The notes beneath the pieces are model-generated. The model did no database searches and was not told the origin of the DNA. It was given only the letters and a program-made list of their open reading frames with translations. From Aphis gossypii (taxonomy: Eukaryota > Arthropoda > Insecta > Hemiptera > Aphididae): a stretch of DNA of 64,000 bases. Positions 26,868 to 39,758 of this stretch are shown in pieces. The position numbers were made by a program, and so were the translations under genes. The stretch's first letter is position 1. Every line of letters starts with the position of its first letter. The DNA lies in the NCBI RefSeq assembly GCF_020184175.1, contig NC_065533.1:51436351-51500350 (forward strand). The letters are read 5' to 3'.

Positions 26868-27493
26868 TTTATAAATAATAGTACTGAAGACGTTTGCTCT
26901 AAAAATTTTAAATAAATATAATAAGATCTGAAACCGGATATTTATGAAAATACACAATGAAGCCAAAGCCTTACCAGAATTCTTAATATAACGATTTTAG
27001 AAATCATAATCTAAATTTCGATAGAGCCATAGGCATCTTACTGTTTAAACAAAGTTAATAATAAGAATTATTGTATGTCATTTGTATTGTAACATTTGGA
27101 ACCGATCAGAATATAAAACCGACATTTTTAATTTTGAAGATTCGTAGTCAAAGTTTTTTGAATTGAGTATCTTGAAAGGGCCGTAGTAAAGATAACAACC
27201 GTAATAATTGAAACCAAAACGTTAATTTTTCTAGACTTGCAAACTGAAATTTAAAAATCACATATATCTCAGTGCTCGCTAAAATATATAGGTACGTCCT
27301 ATATAGTACTTACGTCTTACGACATTGATTTTTTTTTCAAAGGATAAAAAATATATATCGTTAAGATGACGATTTTTTTTTTTTGACAGCGCCTAGGGAC
27401 TAATACCGTCAGATACCTAGTTGAAATCGAAAATAATCATATAGATGAAAAGCATATGATGTGATATTATATGCGCGTACATTCGTATAGCAG

Positions 27494-27859
27494 CTAGGTA
27501 ACCTCGTGGCGTGGATAATAAAAAATAAAATAGAATTGAGATATTTTTATCAAGAGGTTATCTCTGATGGCGAAGTATTCATACACAAAAAAAAACTCAT
27601 AACTTATATCGAGCTTGAAAAATATTGACGACTCGATGACGGAGAAGCAATATATAATATAATGACATACGGTCCTCGTCACGGGCGACAAACGACGCGA
27701 ATGACGCTCGACGTCGTCTTGTATATACGTGTGGATAATAATTATTGTTATCTAGATTCAATGAAAAACAATAAAGTATCTTACCTGTCTACGCGTTAAG
27801 TACCGGAACAACACGTTTTTTCTTTTTAAATTTTCACGCGTCATACATTCATACGTCAT
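27494..27859 (-). other. Possible minus-strand nested coding fragment in the K2P intron (weak)
   Basis: From ATG at 27859 a 25-codon frame (MTYECMTRENLKRKNVLFRY then LTRRQ) runs to a good donor CAG|gtaaga at 27784. About 90 bases further on, a 65-70 codon frame in a compatible phase continues to a TAG at about 27494. The acceptor it would need is poor in pyrimidines, and both parts could be chance. No family was recognised. It lies just left of the GC-rich island at 28.2 kb, which could be its promoter. Confidence 0.2.
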
Positions 27860-27913
27860 GATGTACGTAGCTACACGGACCTAACCTTCACAGATAATAA
27901 TATATTATATATA

Positions 27914-28151
27914 AGGCTGGGATTTTAATGCCCTGACAAATCTTAAAAATGTCCTTTAAAAAAATGCAAAAATGACTTTAAGACTAAAAAATGCACTATA
28001 AAAATGCATTAAAAGTATATTTATTATAGCTTAAATAATAGAAAAAAAATTTCATATTTTTTAATTTTACAGTATTTATAAAACGTGTTTTATAGTTACA
28101 GATCAACGTTACACCGGAAAAAAAGTTGCCTTTGCATCAAAATCCCAGCCC
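27914..28151. mobile_element. 238 bp TIR element (hAT-like MITE)
   Basis: The left end AGGCTGGGATTTTAATGC and the inverted right end GGGCTGGGATTTTGATGC match closely. TATATATA flanks both sides, consistent with an 8 bp TSD, although the sequence is simple. The interior is AT-rich with 'aaaaatgcatt' type words. Confidence 0.6.
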
Positions 28152-28199
28152 TATATATAATATATTATAATTTATAATATAATATTATTACTACAACGC

Positions 28200-28810
28200 A
28201 TATTGCGTCGCATGGTATTATTGTCGTCGTGTATTTCGTAGGTAACGCGATACGATGTGTATTTTTAAAATAATGTCTACATATATGTCACTCCTTCGGG
28301 AATTTCTTTTGTGTCGTTTTCGGGTCTCGGTGGTGGTCGCCCAATCGCGTTTAGGTGCGCGGCGCCCGACTGGCGCGAGACGAAGTTTTAAGAACCGGCG
28401 GCGGCGACGCCGTCTCCGCAATTCGCACACACACGACACGTACGCGTCGTATTATTATAACACGTGCCGCCCGCTACCCCTAATCATCGTCGTATTGGTC
28501 CCATACGTCGAGACAACGGCAAACAAGAAAAAATAATAATAAAATATATTTATTATTATATTATATTATATTATACGTTGTGTACCGACTGAGTGCGTGT
28601 CCCACCCCTGCGTGTGTGTGTGCGATATAAAATAAGGTCTTGCCGCCTCGGGCCTTATAATATAACCTTTTTGTTCATCTTTCCCTCCCCCTCGTCAATA
28701 CGGACAACTACGGTGACCGTACGAGATTTGACTGCCCGTATAAAGGGCAGCGGGTCATACCCTCGGTGCGGCCGTTTCACTGAAAACCCATTACACGGGT
28801 TCCATGAGAT
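28200..28810. promoter_or_regulatory. GC-rich island inside the K2P intron; possible internal promoter
   Basis: This ~600 bp block is far richer in G+C and CpG than its surroundings (for example ggcggcggcgacgccgtctcc, gcgcggcgcccgactgg). It contains GTATAAAGGG at about 28738-28747, which resembles a TATA box in a GC-rich setting. Overlapping open frames on both strands (28218-28439 minus, 28255-28536 plus) are rich in Arg from CGN codons and look incidental. It may be an alternative promoter for the channel or for a nested transcript. Function is inferred only. Confidence 0.3.
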
Positions 28811-28867
28811 CGCTCCAGGATAATATCTTCTTTTTTTTTTTTTTCAATTTTTGTCGATAATTTTTGT

Positions 28868-28889
28868 CCTGTGTTATCGAACACAGGAT
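28868..28889. repeat. Perfect 9 bp hairpin
   Basis: TCCTGTGTT and AACACAGGA are exact reverse complements around ATCG. Role unknown. Confidence 0.4.
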
Positions 28890-30293
28890 TCGTCGTAAAT
28901 TCGTCCTCCAATAGTTATATAATGAATAAAAACATAAAAAATCGATAAACTCCCGCATTTTTTTCTTGCTGCACGTGATCAAATGATGAAGAAATTCGTA
29001 TAAATACAAATATATGAAATTTCATACGAGGCTCATCCTCTCCTAAGTTTTTATTAAAAGTATAGTCAATAATATTTTGATCATTGGATACCTATTTATT
29101 TAAGAATCATATTTTGTAATAATTCAAAAAATATTATTTAGTGCATTGATTCTTTTTACAAACTATTAATGTAACGATATTCAAGTGAATAACAATTAGT
29201 AATAAACTAATAAAATGGTTACGGTAGGTAATAGTTTTATGTAATATATAATTAATTTTTTGAAAAATAAATTTAACCACCTACCGTTCTACTAAAATAA
29301 TATAAATATGAATCATCACTGGCTGACCGTTTCCAATCGGAATCGTCACTTTTATGTATATATATATATATTATGTCTGATTATTAAAATTATACAGAGC
29401 ATACAATTCGGACAGACCCTTCAAAGAAATTACAGGCAATTCAGAAATTTAAAGCAATGGTTATTTTCTTGGAATGCAATGTAATAATAATAATAATAAT
29501 AATATAGCGTATACGGTATTAATATATTTTACCAGATGAAATCGAATTCAATAGACCATAAAAATTCTGAGAACTGATTAATTGTGCGACACGGTACACA
29601 ATATATTTTAAGTCAAACCATCTGTCCATTATTGTGTTTTCAGTGTGTTATGGATGGTACAATACACTTACATTTAGGTAGACCTTAGGTCCATATAGCA
29701 ATAAATCTACGCCAGCCGTCCCTAAATAAAAAAACCTACTCAGATAAAATCAATTTATTTATCTTCTCAAAACCTTTTTGGCGTAGGTCTTTATACCCTC
29801 GATATATTATACATCTAGTATATTTTTTATCTCTATAGTTAATAAATACAAAATTTAATTAATATTAATTTCAAGAAATCATATTAGTCATTATAATAAT
29901 AAATTGTTTGTAAACGTTATACACGTTACGCAATCTTTATAGCATTAGTAAACTCTACTAGTCGTCCAGATGTGTAGACACGAATATAATATTATTAAAC
30001 TATAATTTATGACATATTGTTTTATACATATACATAGTAGGTAATCATTGATAAATTTGAGAATCATGCTTCACACTACAGTTGTATTCTACTGCTGTAG
30101 AAAATAAATTACAGTTTTATGCTTTATGCCTTATAATATAACACTTATTTATTCTAAATATTTTTTAATATGATAAAAAAATTATAAGCCAAATATATAA
30201 ATAAAAAATTGATTTTTTCAAAAAGACTATGTTTTTTCTTATTAAAATCAATTAATTACATCTAAAAATGTGTGTAAATAAAAAAGAGTATAG

Positions 30294-30589
30294 GGTTTTT
30301 ACGTAAATTCAATAAAAATCAAAATAGAAACAGTGAAGATTGGTGATGCTGTGGCACTTATAAATGAAAATCCTTGGTTATGCAGATTAGAATTCATAGC
30401 TGAAACGCCTGAAACACTGAATAACACAACATACGTAGTAGTGGATATAATGTGAAAAATACAATAAAACCTCCGTGATAATAGATTCATAATTTTTGCT
30501 GATGGGAAAATGATTTTGTTACCCGATCGTCGCGTGTTTTGTAACATTATGACCGTAGGTCTTTTTGGGTTACTATGGTTAGCTACTCA
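30294..30589 (+). pseudogene. Coding-like relic with two in-frame stops, unrecognised
   Basis: From 30294 one frame reads through about 50 codons with balanced, non-repetitive amino-acid use (including VKIGDAVALINENPWLCRLE and then FIAETPE). It meets TGA and, a few codons later, TAA. The same frame then stays open for roughly 45 further codons (including FADGKMILLPDRRVF) to TAG at about 30587-30589. Codon use and complexity stand out from the AT-rich intron around it. I do not recognise the protein; the first part faintly recalls a chromatin-type BAH segment, but this is not a claim. It may be a transposon protein or a retrocopied gene fragment. The minus-strand frame at 30299-30547 is its shadow. 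Confidence 0.35.
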
Positions 30590-33500
30590 ACTAGAATAGA
30601 CTCCGTTAAGGTTCTGAACCTTACTGTATTTTATCCATAAAAGTTTTAATGAATATTTTTCACATTTAATAGTTTATCAATCCAACAGCTAGATAATATA
30701 ATTCCTAAATCTTTGATATGCATTAGTGGTAACTGGTAATCAGGCAACTGTGGTACACATACCATTTCTATCTTAACGATATATTTGAGTCAGAAATTAA
30801 ATAAACCTAACGGGTAGATACATTCGTTTTTCAAAATGATTTTTTGGAGCTAGTATACAAACATACTTTGTCTAATTTTTTAAACGTATTTAAATGTAGT
30901 ACTATTTCCAAATGTACATATGCTTAAAGATATATAAAATTTCAAGTTTAATAGGTATCAAAAATGTGTGAAAACGGATTACAGACATAAGTTTTAGTCC
31001 AAGTGAATGTGTATTATAATTTTAATCTTATATTAAAATTTAAAAAAAATCTATTATTGATATATCTTGCGCTTTTTTACATTTTTTACATGGTAATATT
31101 TTAATTTTTAGATACACTTATTTCCAAACGATATTACGGTGCCAGTCGTCAACTGTTGTCTACTAATTAATATGTCTCTCGTTTATAGTCCATAATATTA
31201 CCTAAAATATTAAATATTTGTTTTAATACATTTGAAAACTAAACCATTTGTATAACAAACAAAATAATAAATTGATGTCTATCCAGAAGACAGATAATGT
31301 ACACAGTTAAAATTAAATAATAATTTTTATCACATATTATAATATAGGTACTATATTATTTTACATTACTTATATAGTATTTACCTAACCAATATAAAAT
31401 TGTATGATACAAAAATAATTAATGAGATCATCAAAGCCGTTTCCTGAAGTGCGCCTGCAGTGTTTATAAACTCTATATAGGTATACTCATCGTGTGTCGT
31501 ATTTACTATAACAGTAATACTGTACATGTTGACTTTACGACGATAGTATTCACTTTTATGTCGATGCGATTAAATACTATTTTACATTTTCTTATATTAA
31601 TTAATACTTTATAAGTACATTTTATCTTTAATTATTGATTTCAATACCAGTTAAATATTTTAATACCAGTTTCTCCATCGTCACCGTTGTGACGAATTTT
31701 TTTGAATAGTGTATGGTTATAGATTATGATTGCACTTATTATTCTCCGAGCGCGAGTCTTAATCGTAGTTAATAATATTGTATTCGAAGCAGCGTTGATT
31801 TGCTAAATATTGGAGTATAAAAATGAATAATATTTTTTACTTTAAGTGGAGACAATATCATTAAAATACTTACTTAAGTTATGTACGAATATTAGAATGT
31901 ACTAACACTAAGTATTAGCAAACAGTCAACATTTAAAAAAAAAGTAACAACATTAGCACCTAGAACATTGCATAGTTATTGGATGTATTGAACTTATCAA
32001 AAAAATTTATTTTTGTATGTATAAAATATGTACGTATTGTGTACACATGTATACAATTGTGTATTTCAAAAACCCGAAGAACAATAATTATTATAAATAG
32101 TTAATCTGTTTTTTAATTTCAAACATCTTCTATGTTATAACATAATACCTATATTGGAGATCTAAAACTCTTAGAATTATATCTTTTTATAGTAATTTGT
32201 TATTTAATTATCGACCTCTACGCTTTCATAATTTATTTCGATTTTCGGTGGTTTACTGTGTGATAAATATTATTCTACGGTGTCCGAGACAGATTAATGA
32301 TAAATACAATCTGTTATCTTAATAATGGCCAACTCTCCGCTTCTCTTAGACATAACCAACGCTGCATAATCTTTCCATTGATGTAAACAATAAAAACAGT
32401 GCGTCTCGCGGTGATAAAAAAAAAACTAATCCCTTTGATGTGAGAAGATTTCATTTAACCCAAAACGTTGTCCTGAATATATTATTATCGATTACTATCA
32501 ACTAGTTGCCTTTGCTTATAAACTCGGTAGAGTGAATTTTCGTGTACACATAATACGAGTCATTATGACTGGGCACTGAGACTGCGCAGCAGACAACATG
32601 AACAACGACAAATATTTTATATACGTTATACGTATAACACGTGTGTGAGCACAATCCACCCACCCTTAAGAAAAATCTGAAGTACGCTTGAGATATCCCC
32701 AGCACACATAGAATTATGAGCACGGTGCGTACATGCATTGTAGGTACAATTAGTTGTTACGACGTGTGTATTAGTGAGTGTGAATGACATAATATTATGA
32801 TTGCAGACGCCGTGATTCTATTTCTATTATAATATACATTAGGTATACATATTACAACATAGATAATTACCGACTGTTGCGTGGAACCGTCTTATTGAAG
32901 ATGTGGAATACGAATATAAAATACAATACCAGGTGATTAATATTTAGTTTAAGACGCTCATTAGGTATATCACAAACACTACAACATGCACAAAGTTGAA
33001 TATATAATAATTTACTTTTGGCCGTGTAGTTACATTCTGATTAGACTGTTTGCGGATTATATTATCTAATATTAATAATTTTAATAATATTTACTTAGTT
33101 ATTTATTTAGGTATTAAATAATATTAAAAACCAAAACATTATTTTAAAATACTCGACATCAATCTATAACGCGGTGATTGTGTACCACCCCCCTTTTCCA
33201 TAACCAGAGATTTGTTCAAATTTTAAGTGCTTACCTCATCAACTTCCTTCTAGTCCATCCCTAAATTGAAGGCGATGAATGGCAGTTTGGATAGTTGCTT
33301 AATATATTTTTAAATAGAAAAACATAAATCCAGTAAACTTAAGTTATAGTGTTTTACGTTTACTTTTAAAAAGTAGATTGTAAGTACTATAATTGTATTA
33401 TTTTACTATTGCAATTTTTATTAGACAATATTTTCTAAAAAAAATATTAAATCGTCTTACAAATATTCTCATGCATGTAGATAATAATGAAACACGACTA

Positions 33501-36500
33501 ACAAATGAGAGCAAAAATCAAGAATAAACTTGTTAATTTTCATATTAAACATCTACAATAAACTAAAATGTTTTATTTTTTATCGTCGGTATTGTAATCT
33601 CGCCTATGAAACGTATATGGTATAACAGTACTTTATATCTTTATCATTACAATGCGGACATGTTGTTACTATTACCCGAAAAAAAACGTTCAGACTTTAC
33701 TTATATAGGTCGTATTATTTGGGTATCTACTTATATTACATTTCATTTGTACGACTTACATAATCTCAAATGTCGGAATCTATGTGGGTATAAATCCACT
33801 GAAATTACCAATAAAACGATTGTACAGCACTGCCCTTAAATTCGCAAACGATTGTTTTTCTATTCCACGTCTGCGGGTATATTGTATTATTTTCAACTGA
33901 TGGTATAAGTAATATTACATTGTGGCCGCAGTATGATTTAAATTTTAAGACCTTAAGACTTAAACCATTAAGTGACAGTTTTTGGTTTAAAATTAAGTTT
34001 TATTTACCAAAAAACATCTAGATAATGTGCCTTATTGGATTTGTTTGAAGCGAAATATAGTAGTGCCAAATTTGCATTGATTTATCATAAAGTAAGTATA
34101 GTGAAAAATCAATGTGAATAAAATTAGATTTTGCTTTACTTGAATGATTGACATTAAGTAATCTTGTGGGCTATGGTCCTTCGATCAGAGACCGTAGACG
34201 TACGGCCGTTATTAAACGAACCTCGACGTTAAGTGTGTGTGTTTATAGATACTTAAAAATGAAACTAATAAAAATAATATTAGTTATAGTGATAATATAC
34301 TGACGTGGATGTCAGTAAACAACTTAGAAAACAACTTTTTTTAATTGTTAAAGTTTTTTCATCTATTTATGAAAACATTTGAACAACATTATTTATACAG
34401 AATATAAATAACAATTGTATTACTAATATTTGAAGACCTTTCCATAAGTCATTGGACAAAAAATATTTCTCAAACGTTTTGTAAGTACATCAATTACAAA
34501 AAACATTCCTGTTAACTGTATTTAACACGTTATTATCGACAAGTGACGAAAAAATGTATGGTCCCTGTCATGATAAATCATTTTTTATATTACCCCAAGT
34601 ACAGTGAAGTACTTAAAGGTACAGAACAAGTATGGGTACAAATGACGTAATATGTTGTATAAAAGGTTACAGTATAATATAGAAATATAATAAAGACTTA
34701 TGTTATTGTTATTAATAAATAAGAAATTGTAAATGTCATTAGGAATCAAATTATCCAATTTTATATTTGTTGACATTGTAAATGTGTCAACTAACAATAA
34801 TACTAAACCTAATATAATAATTTGTATAATGTTACTACTAGCCAACTACGTGATGCTGTTGATGTTGTGTAGCGTAGGAAACTTTTTAAAGACCTACGAA
34901 ATAAAAGTTTTCGCAACACTGTACGTGACTACAAAAGTACAAAGATAACATGTAAAAACTTTTTGGTGAAGCCGTTCGTCACGACATTCTAATGATTGAA
35001 TTACTTACGAATAGCCCGTAGCATGATTAGGACATTTGAACGCCAAACTCGGTTATGTGTGTTTCGGTTGTAGGTATACAAGGGAACGAATAATAGGTGT
35101 TATATTATATACCTATAGTCTCTATTTTCTCAAGTATTTTTTATCTTCTTCGTCTTATAACTGCAAGTCTGCAACAATTGTTATGTTTTTAAGTCTGTGT
35201 ATCTTAATGAATCAAAACTGTTACGATTATTATATTATTATTATTATTATATTATTAATAAAAATTATTTAAATAACTCATTGTACTTCAGTAAAATTTA
35301 TTATTATTCATTAATAACTTAATATTTTATATATTTTTTTATTGTTTAATATTAAATTTGTTTTTTGGCCTAGAATGTATATTTTATTAAAATAAAATAA
35401 TGTAGTTCTAAGAATGCCGAAAGTACACCGTCAAATGTGTGTAGTCATATGATTTTACAACTTCGTATACATTTTTAATTTGTATATGATAAATGATAAT
35501 TTGGTCTATGTAAATGAATAATAATTAGCATTCAATGATAAGTATACAATTATTTTATTGATACGTTGTTATATTATATTATAATAATAAAACACAAAAA
35601 TAATACATACTTCTCTACGTTTTAAATTGTATATAGTAATTTGAATAATTCGGTTCCTATTAATTGTAACGATTGATGTGAAAATGATCTTGAAATGTCA
35701 ATAAAATAAAAGTATCATACAAATATCGAATGCATGAAGTGACGTAAGTTCATAAAATTTTTAAGATCCATCTAAACCATTCTAAAATATATGTCTGGAT
35801 TAAGTCTCATTTAAATGCATATTTTTAATATTCTTTTTTTTGAATCAACATTAATTAAAAAATTATAAGAAATATATAATATTGTATTATTTTAATTATA
35901 ATACGATGAGATAAGAGAGATTACGGGATGAACTTTTACAGTCAGTGGCATAGCGATAACGCGCAAGTGTTTGCCTATAGTATTTTATAGACTTATATAT
36001 ATTTTTCAATTGTTTAAGGATCTGTCTTCCATATCAGATATAATAGTAATGGAATAAATTATATTCCTTTTAAATATTTCTCAGAATGTTTTATTTTATT
36101 TTGTCGAATAACTCAATATAAAATACCAACATATTACATAATGTATAAAGATACCTACTGTTATTATATTTTTGAGTGTGCATTTCATAGATTTAGAGAA
36201 ATCATGCTGTCAGCAATGATTTCTATAAAATATATATATACAGTATGCTATGGTACATTTCTGGTGTTTTTGTTTAACTATATTGAGTAAATTTGGAAAT
36301 ACATTTAAATAAAACTCGTGATTAAGTATTGGAACGCATAATATAAAAGATTACATGTATGATGTCTCAAAAATTTTAATTTCTTAGATTTACTCATAAT
36401 ATATGAATATTTCTAAATTGAATCTTAATTTTATACATGTAAAATAAATCCACTTCTTCAGTTTAATCTAACAAAAGATTAATTTATAGAATATACATCA

Positions 36501-39350
36501 AAGATTTAAGTCAATTAAAAATAAAAATTTGTTTTAACAATTTTTATTATGGCGTATTGTATGATATGTAATAAAAAAGTTAAAATATGGAAATATTTAT
36601 ACCGTTATTTTCCTGAAATTTTATTAAAAATTTGAAATATTAAGCATAAAAATGTTTTATTCTACAATCATTTTTGAAATTGTTATTATTTTATATACAA
36701 TTATTGCATGAAAGCATGGTTAAAAAAGCAGTCACTAGAATACTAGAATATTAGATTGCAGTACTAATCAATGTAGTGATTAAAAATCGTTATTCGTCTT
36801 ATCACTCTTTTCTTATTCATTACAAACTCTTCTACATAATATAATGATTTAAAATATATTTAATACGCTTTCCAGTTTCTACAACATGTCTGTAAATAGG
36901 TAAATATAAAAATATACATATAAATATGTAAAAGCAAAAACTTTTGATTTTATTCATAATGATGAAAAATAAGCTAATTATCAATAAGAAATTAAGAAAT
37001 CGACATTAATACAATGACCTATGTATTTACAATACCAGTTCGTGCTCAAATTAAAAATGTTATGTTGTATTTTGAACACAAAACAAAAATGACCAAGTAC
37101 AATTCAATGGATACTATGAACATTGTATATGACACAAAGAAAATGAATTAAAAAAAAAAAAAAAAAAAAATCGTTTTTTCGTTTCGTACACATACCGATG
37201 ATTTACAATAATTGTGGACATAGATTCCCCCCAAGTCGTCCGCCCTTATTTTACTACTGTTGCCACAAGAAAAGACCGTTTGAACGAAGATAGGTATATA
37301 TTTACATATATTATAATATTGTTATATAATACCTACTTATACATACTATTAATCATTTAACGACATAAAATATAAATGCGAGTGTAAATAATCTCATGCG
37401 TATCAATGTTATAAGGTCAGATGTCGGAACAATCGATTGTTAATATATACTATGTAAAGATTGGTAAAAGTTATGATATTATGCAGTAGCCGAAAAACTA
37501 TGACGCGCGTCCGGTACACGTCACAGTGCACAGGTCGTAAATCCGATATCTCCCATGAAACGCCGCGGCCGTCTCTGAATTTATATTCATCGGTATACTG
37601 CTATACGTCTATACGTGGTGTCCTTGAGAGTTTAGACTGTAGTTTTTGTTCCGAACACGTGTGTCGTTTGGTCTATACATAAAATTATACTACACAAAAG
37701 CGTTTTAAATGCAGGTCGGTTTTTCGTGTAGTCAGAATCGACTTTCATAATACGACCGTCAACACGCATTTATAGATTCAATCGATTCAAACAAGAGTAT
37801 AAGTATTATAATACGTTGTACGGCGTCCTATTCATATTCACTGCCTCGTACCTATCTAATAAAGTATTCAAATGAGAATATTCGGTTTTTTTTTATTGGA
37901 ATATAATTTTGGATAGTTTTCGTCAAAAATAAACATTTAAATACGTATTTTTAACACTTACATATTTATTACATAATATATTTCTTCCGAACCACCCGAA
38001 AAAAGTTTTAAATTTATGACGAAACAAATAGTAGTGGTAATAATAATATCTAGATAATTTATTCGTAATAAAATTCACAAAATATTTTCGTTGTCATTTA
38101 TTATTGGTTATCAATACACTACTTAGTACCAATTTGGGAGAATTAATATGTTTAGACGTTTAGAAACTGATTCGTATTTACAAAACACAATACATAGTAA
38201 GTATATAATATTATGGGTACCTACTACCTGTATGACAACGATGATAATGCTATCATTTTTCACTATAAATCTCTTCTATAGACTCACATTATTGATGCAT
38301 TATGCGCTTATCCGAACGGCTCGAAAACTCGTTCCATACAATTATCCGAACGGCCATAATATTAAACGAACGTGGGAAACCACCTGTCCTCTGGCCAGGG
38401 GTCGGGTCGGTTGTTTCGTTTGCGTCCTCATCGAGGTCGGGATTTAATGTATTTTTGACAGTTAAAAATTATGGAAAGATAAAAGATTAAAAAAAAACAA
38501 GGGTGATTAAAATCTAATACGGGGATGCTTATACACAAATCTATGTATACATATAAAATAAAAGTATTATGAAAGGAACAGCAAGAAACCCGACAACATC
38601 GTTTTTCATGGGTCAGGTAGTAAAACACACGCCTCTTTTGTAGGAATGTACTAAAAATTATGTTGTGTAGACAAAAAGAAAACCAATACCGTGCTTGTTT
38701 TTGATGCTACAGTTTTAGAATTTTAAACATAAAATATTTAGATCCATCTGAAATCAATTAGCCGTGGTTACTATGTTACACTTTAATTTGGATGTAAAAT
38801 TTATCTTTATTTTGGAGCTGGTTTTGAAATTCTGACTAACCGTGATTAAAGAAGATTAAACGATATTGGGGTTACCTACGTCATTTTCGTATCACACATT
38901 CACGCCTGTAGTTAACCTTAAAAATGCTTATGAAAATAAGAGCAGCAAAATTAATAATCACAATAACTTTACATAACATTTTTCGAATTCTCATTAACTG
39001 AACTAGGTAATAAAATTAGAATTTCATCTTTTTAGCCAGTTTCGTTAGTTTATATAAAATCTTCAATAATCGGAAAATAAAAACAACATTTTTACTCAGC
39101 AATTTTGTTTTATAGGATGTATTTTCAATTAGATACATTACTTATGCATTATTTTAATGAAATAAGTATTTATGCATTTTAGAAATATTATCCTGTATGC
39201 GCATCTCAACAGGTTCTTAAACGTTATGGTAAATAATTTACTTATAGATTCTCAAAAAGTATTTTATACGAATGGTTTTTTATTTTGTAAGGTCAACGTA
39301 TGATCACTTTTAACTTCCTTGCAGTGTACCAGTATAGGTTTTTTTTATTT

Positions 39351-39388
39351 TCACTGTCACTGTCACATTTTCACTGTCACTGTCACTG
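39351..39388. repeat. CACTGT short tandem repeat
   Basis: Five copies of tcactg(t) in two blocks separated by 'acattt'. Confidence 0.75.
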
Positions 39389-39734
39389 AACTTACTTTGA
39401 TTATTTAATGAACACAAACAGCTAGACGTGTACAATTTGAATAATAGTACATTATTATTATTATAACGAACCCACTCACACAAATATAACCGTATGTACC
39501 CAACTGTCCCAACTATACAGACTTATAGAATATATAGACATATGAACTCTCTTTTTCCACTAATTTTTGTTGTCTTTATCTGTACTGTGACGCATACACG
39601 CATAGGCCACTTGTCACAGTCGTCGTTCAGACTGATTTTATTGATTTTTCCCTCCACGTCAAACGCTGTCATGAAGGAGATCGATTGTCACGTCGTTTCC
39701 CCTTGTGCAAAAAATTATTATTTTTAATGCATGT

Positions 39735-39758
39735 ATGTGTGTGTGTGTGTGTGTGTGT
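39735..39758. repeat. (GT)12 microsatellite
   Basis: Uninterrupted GT dinucleotides, visible directly. Confidence 0.9.

Noticed and set aside
28218..28536. Overlapping open frames on both strands rich in Arg
   Set aside because: Arg runs come from CGN-rich DNA in the GC island. Both strands being open is typical of GC-rich non-coding sequence.
34990..35075. Minus-strand segment ending GGGCTATTC|gtaagt as a possible exon
   Set aside because: No convincing acceptor and only about 13 open codons; no partner exon found.
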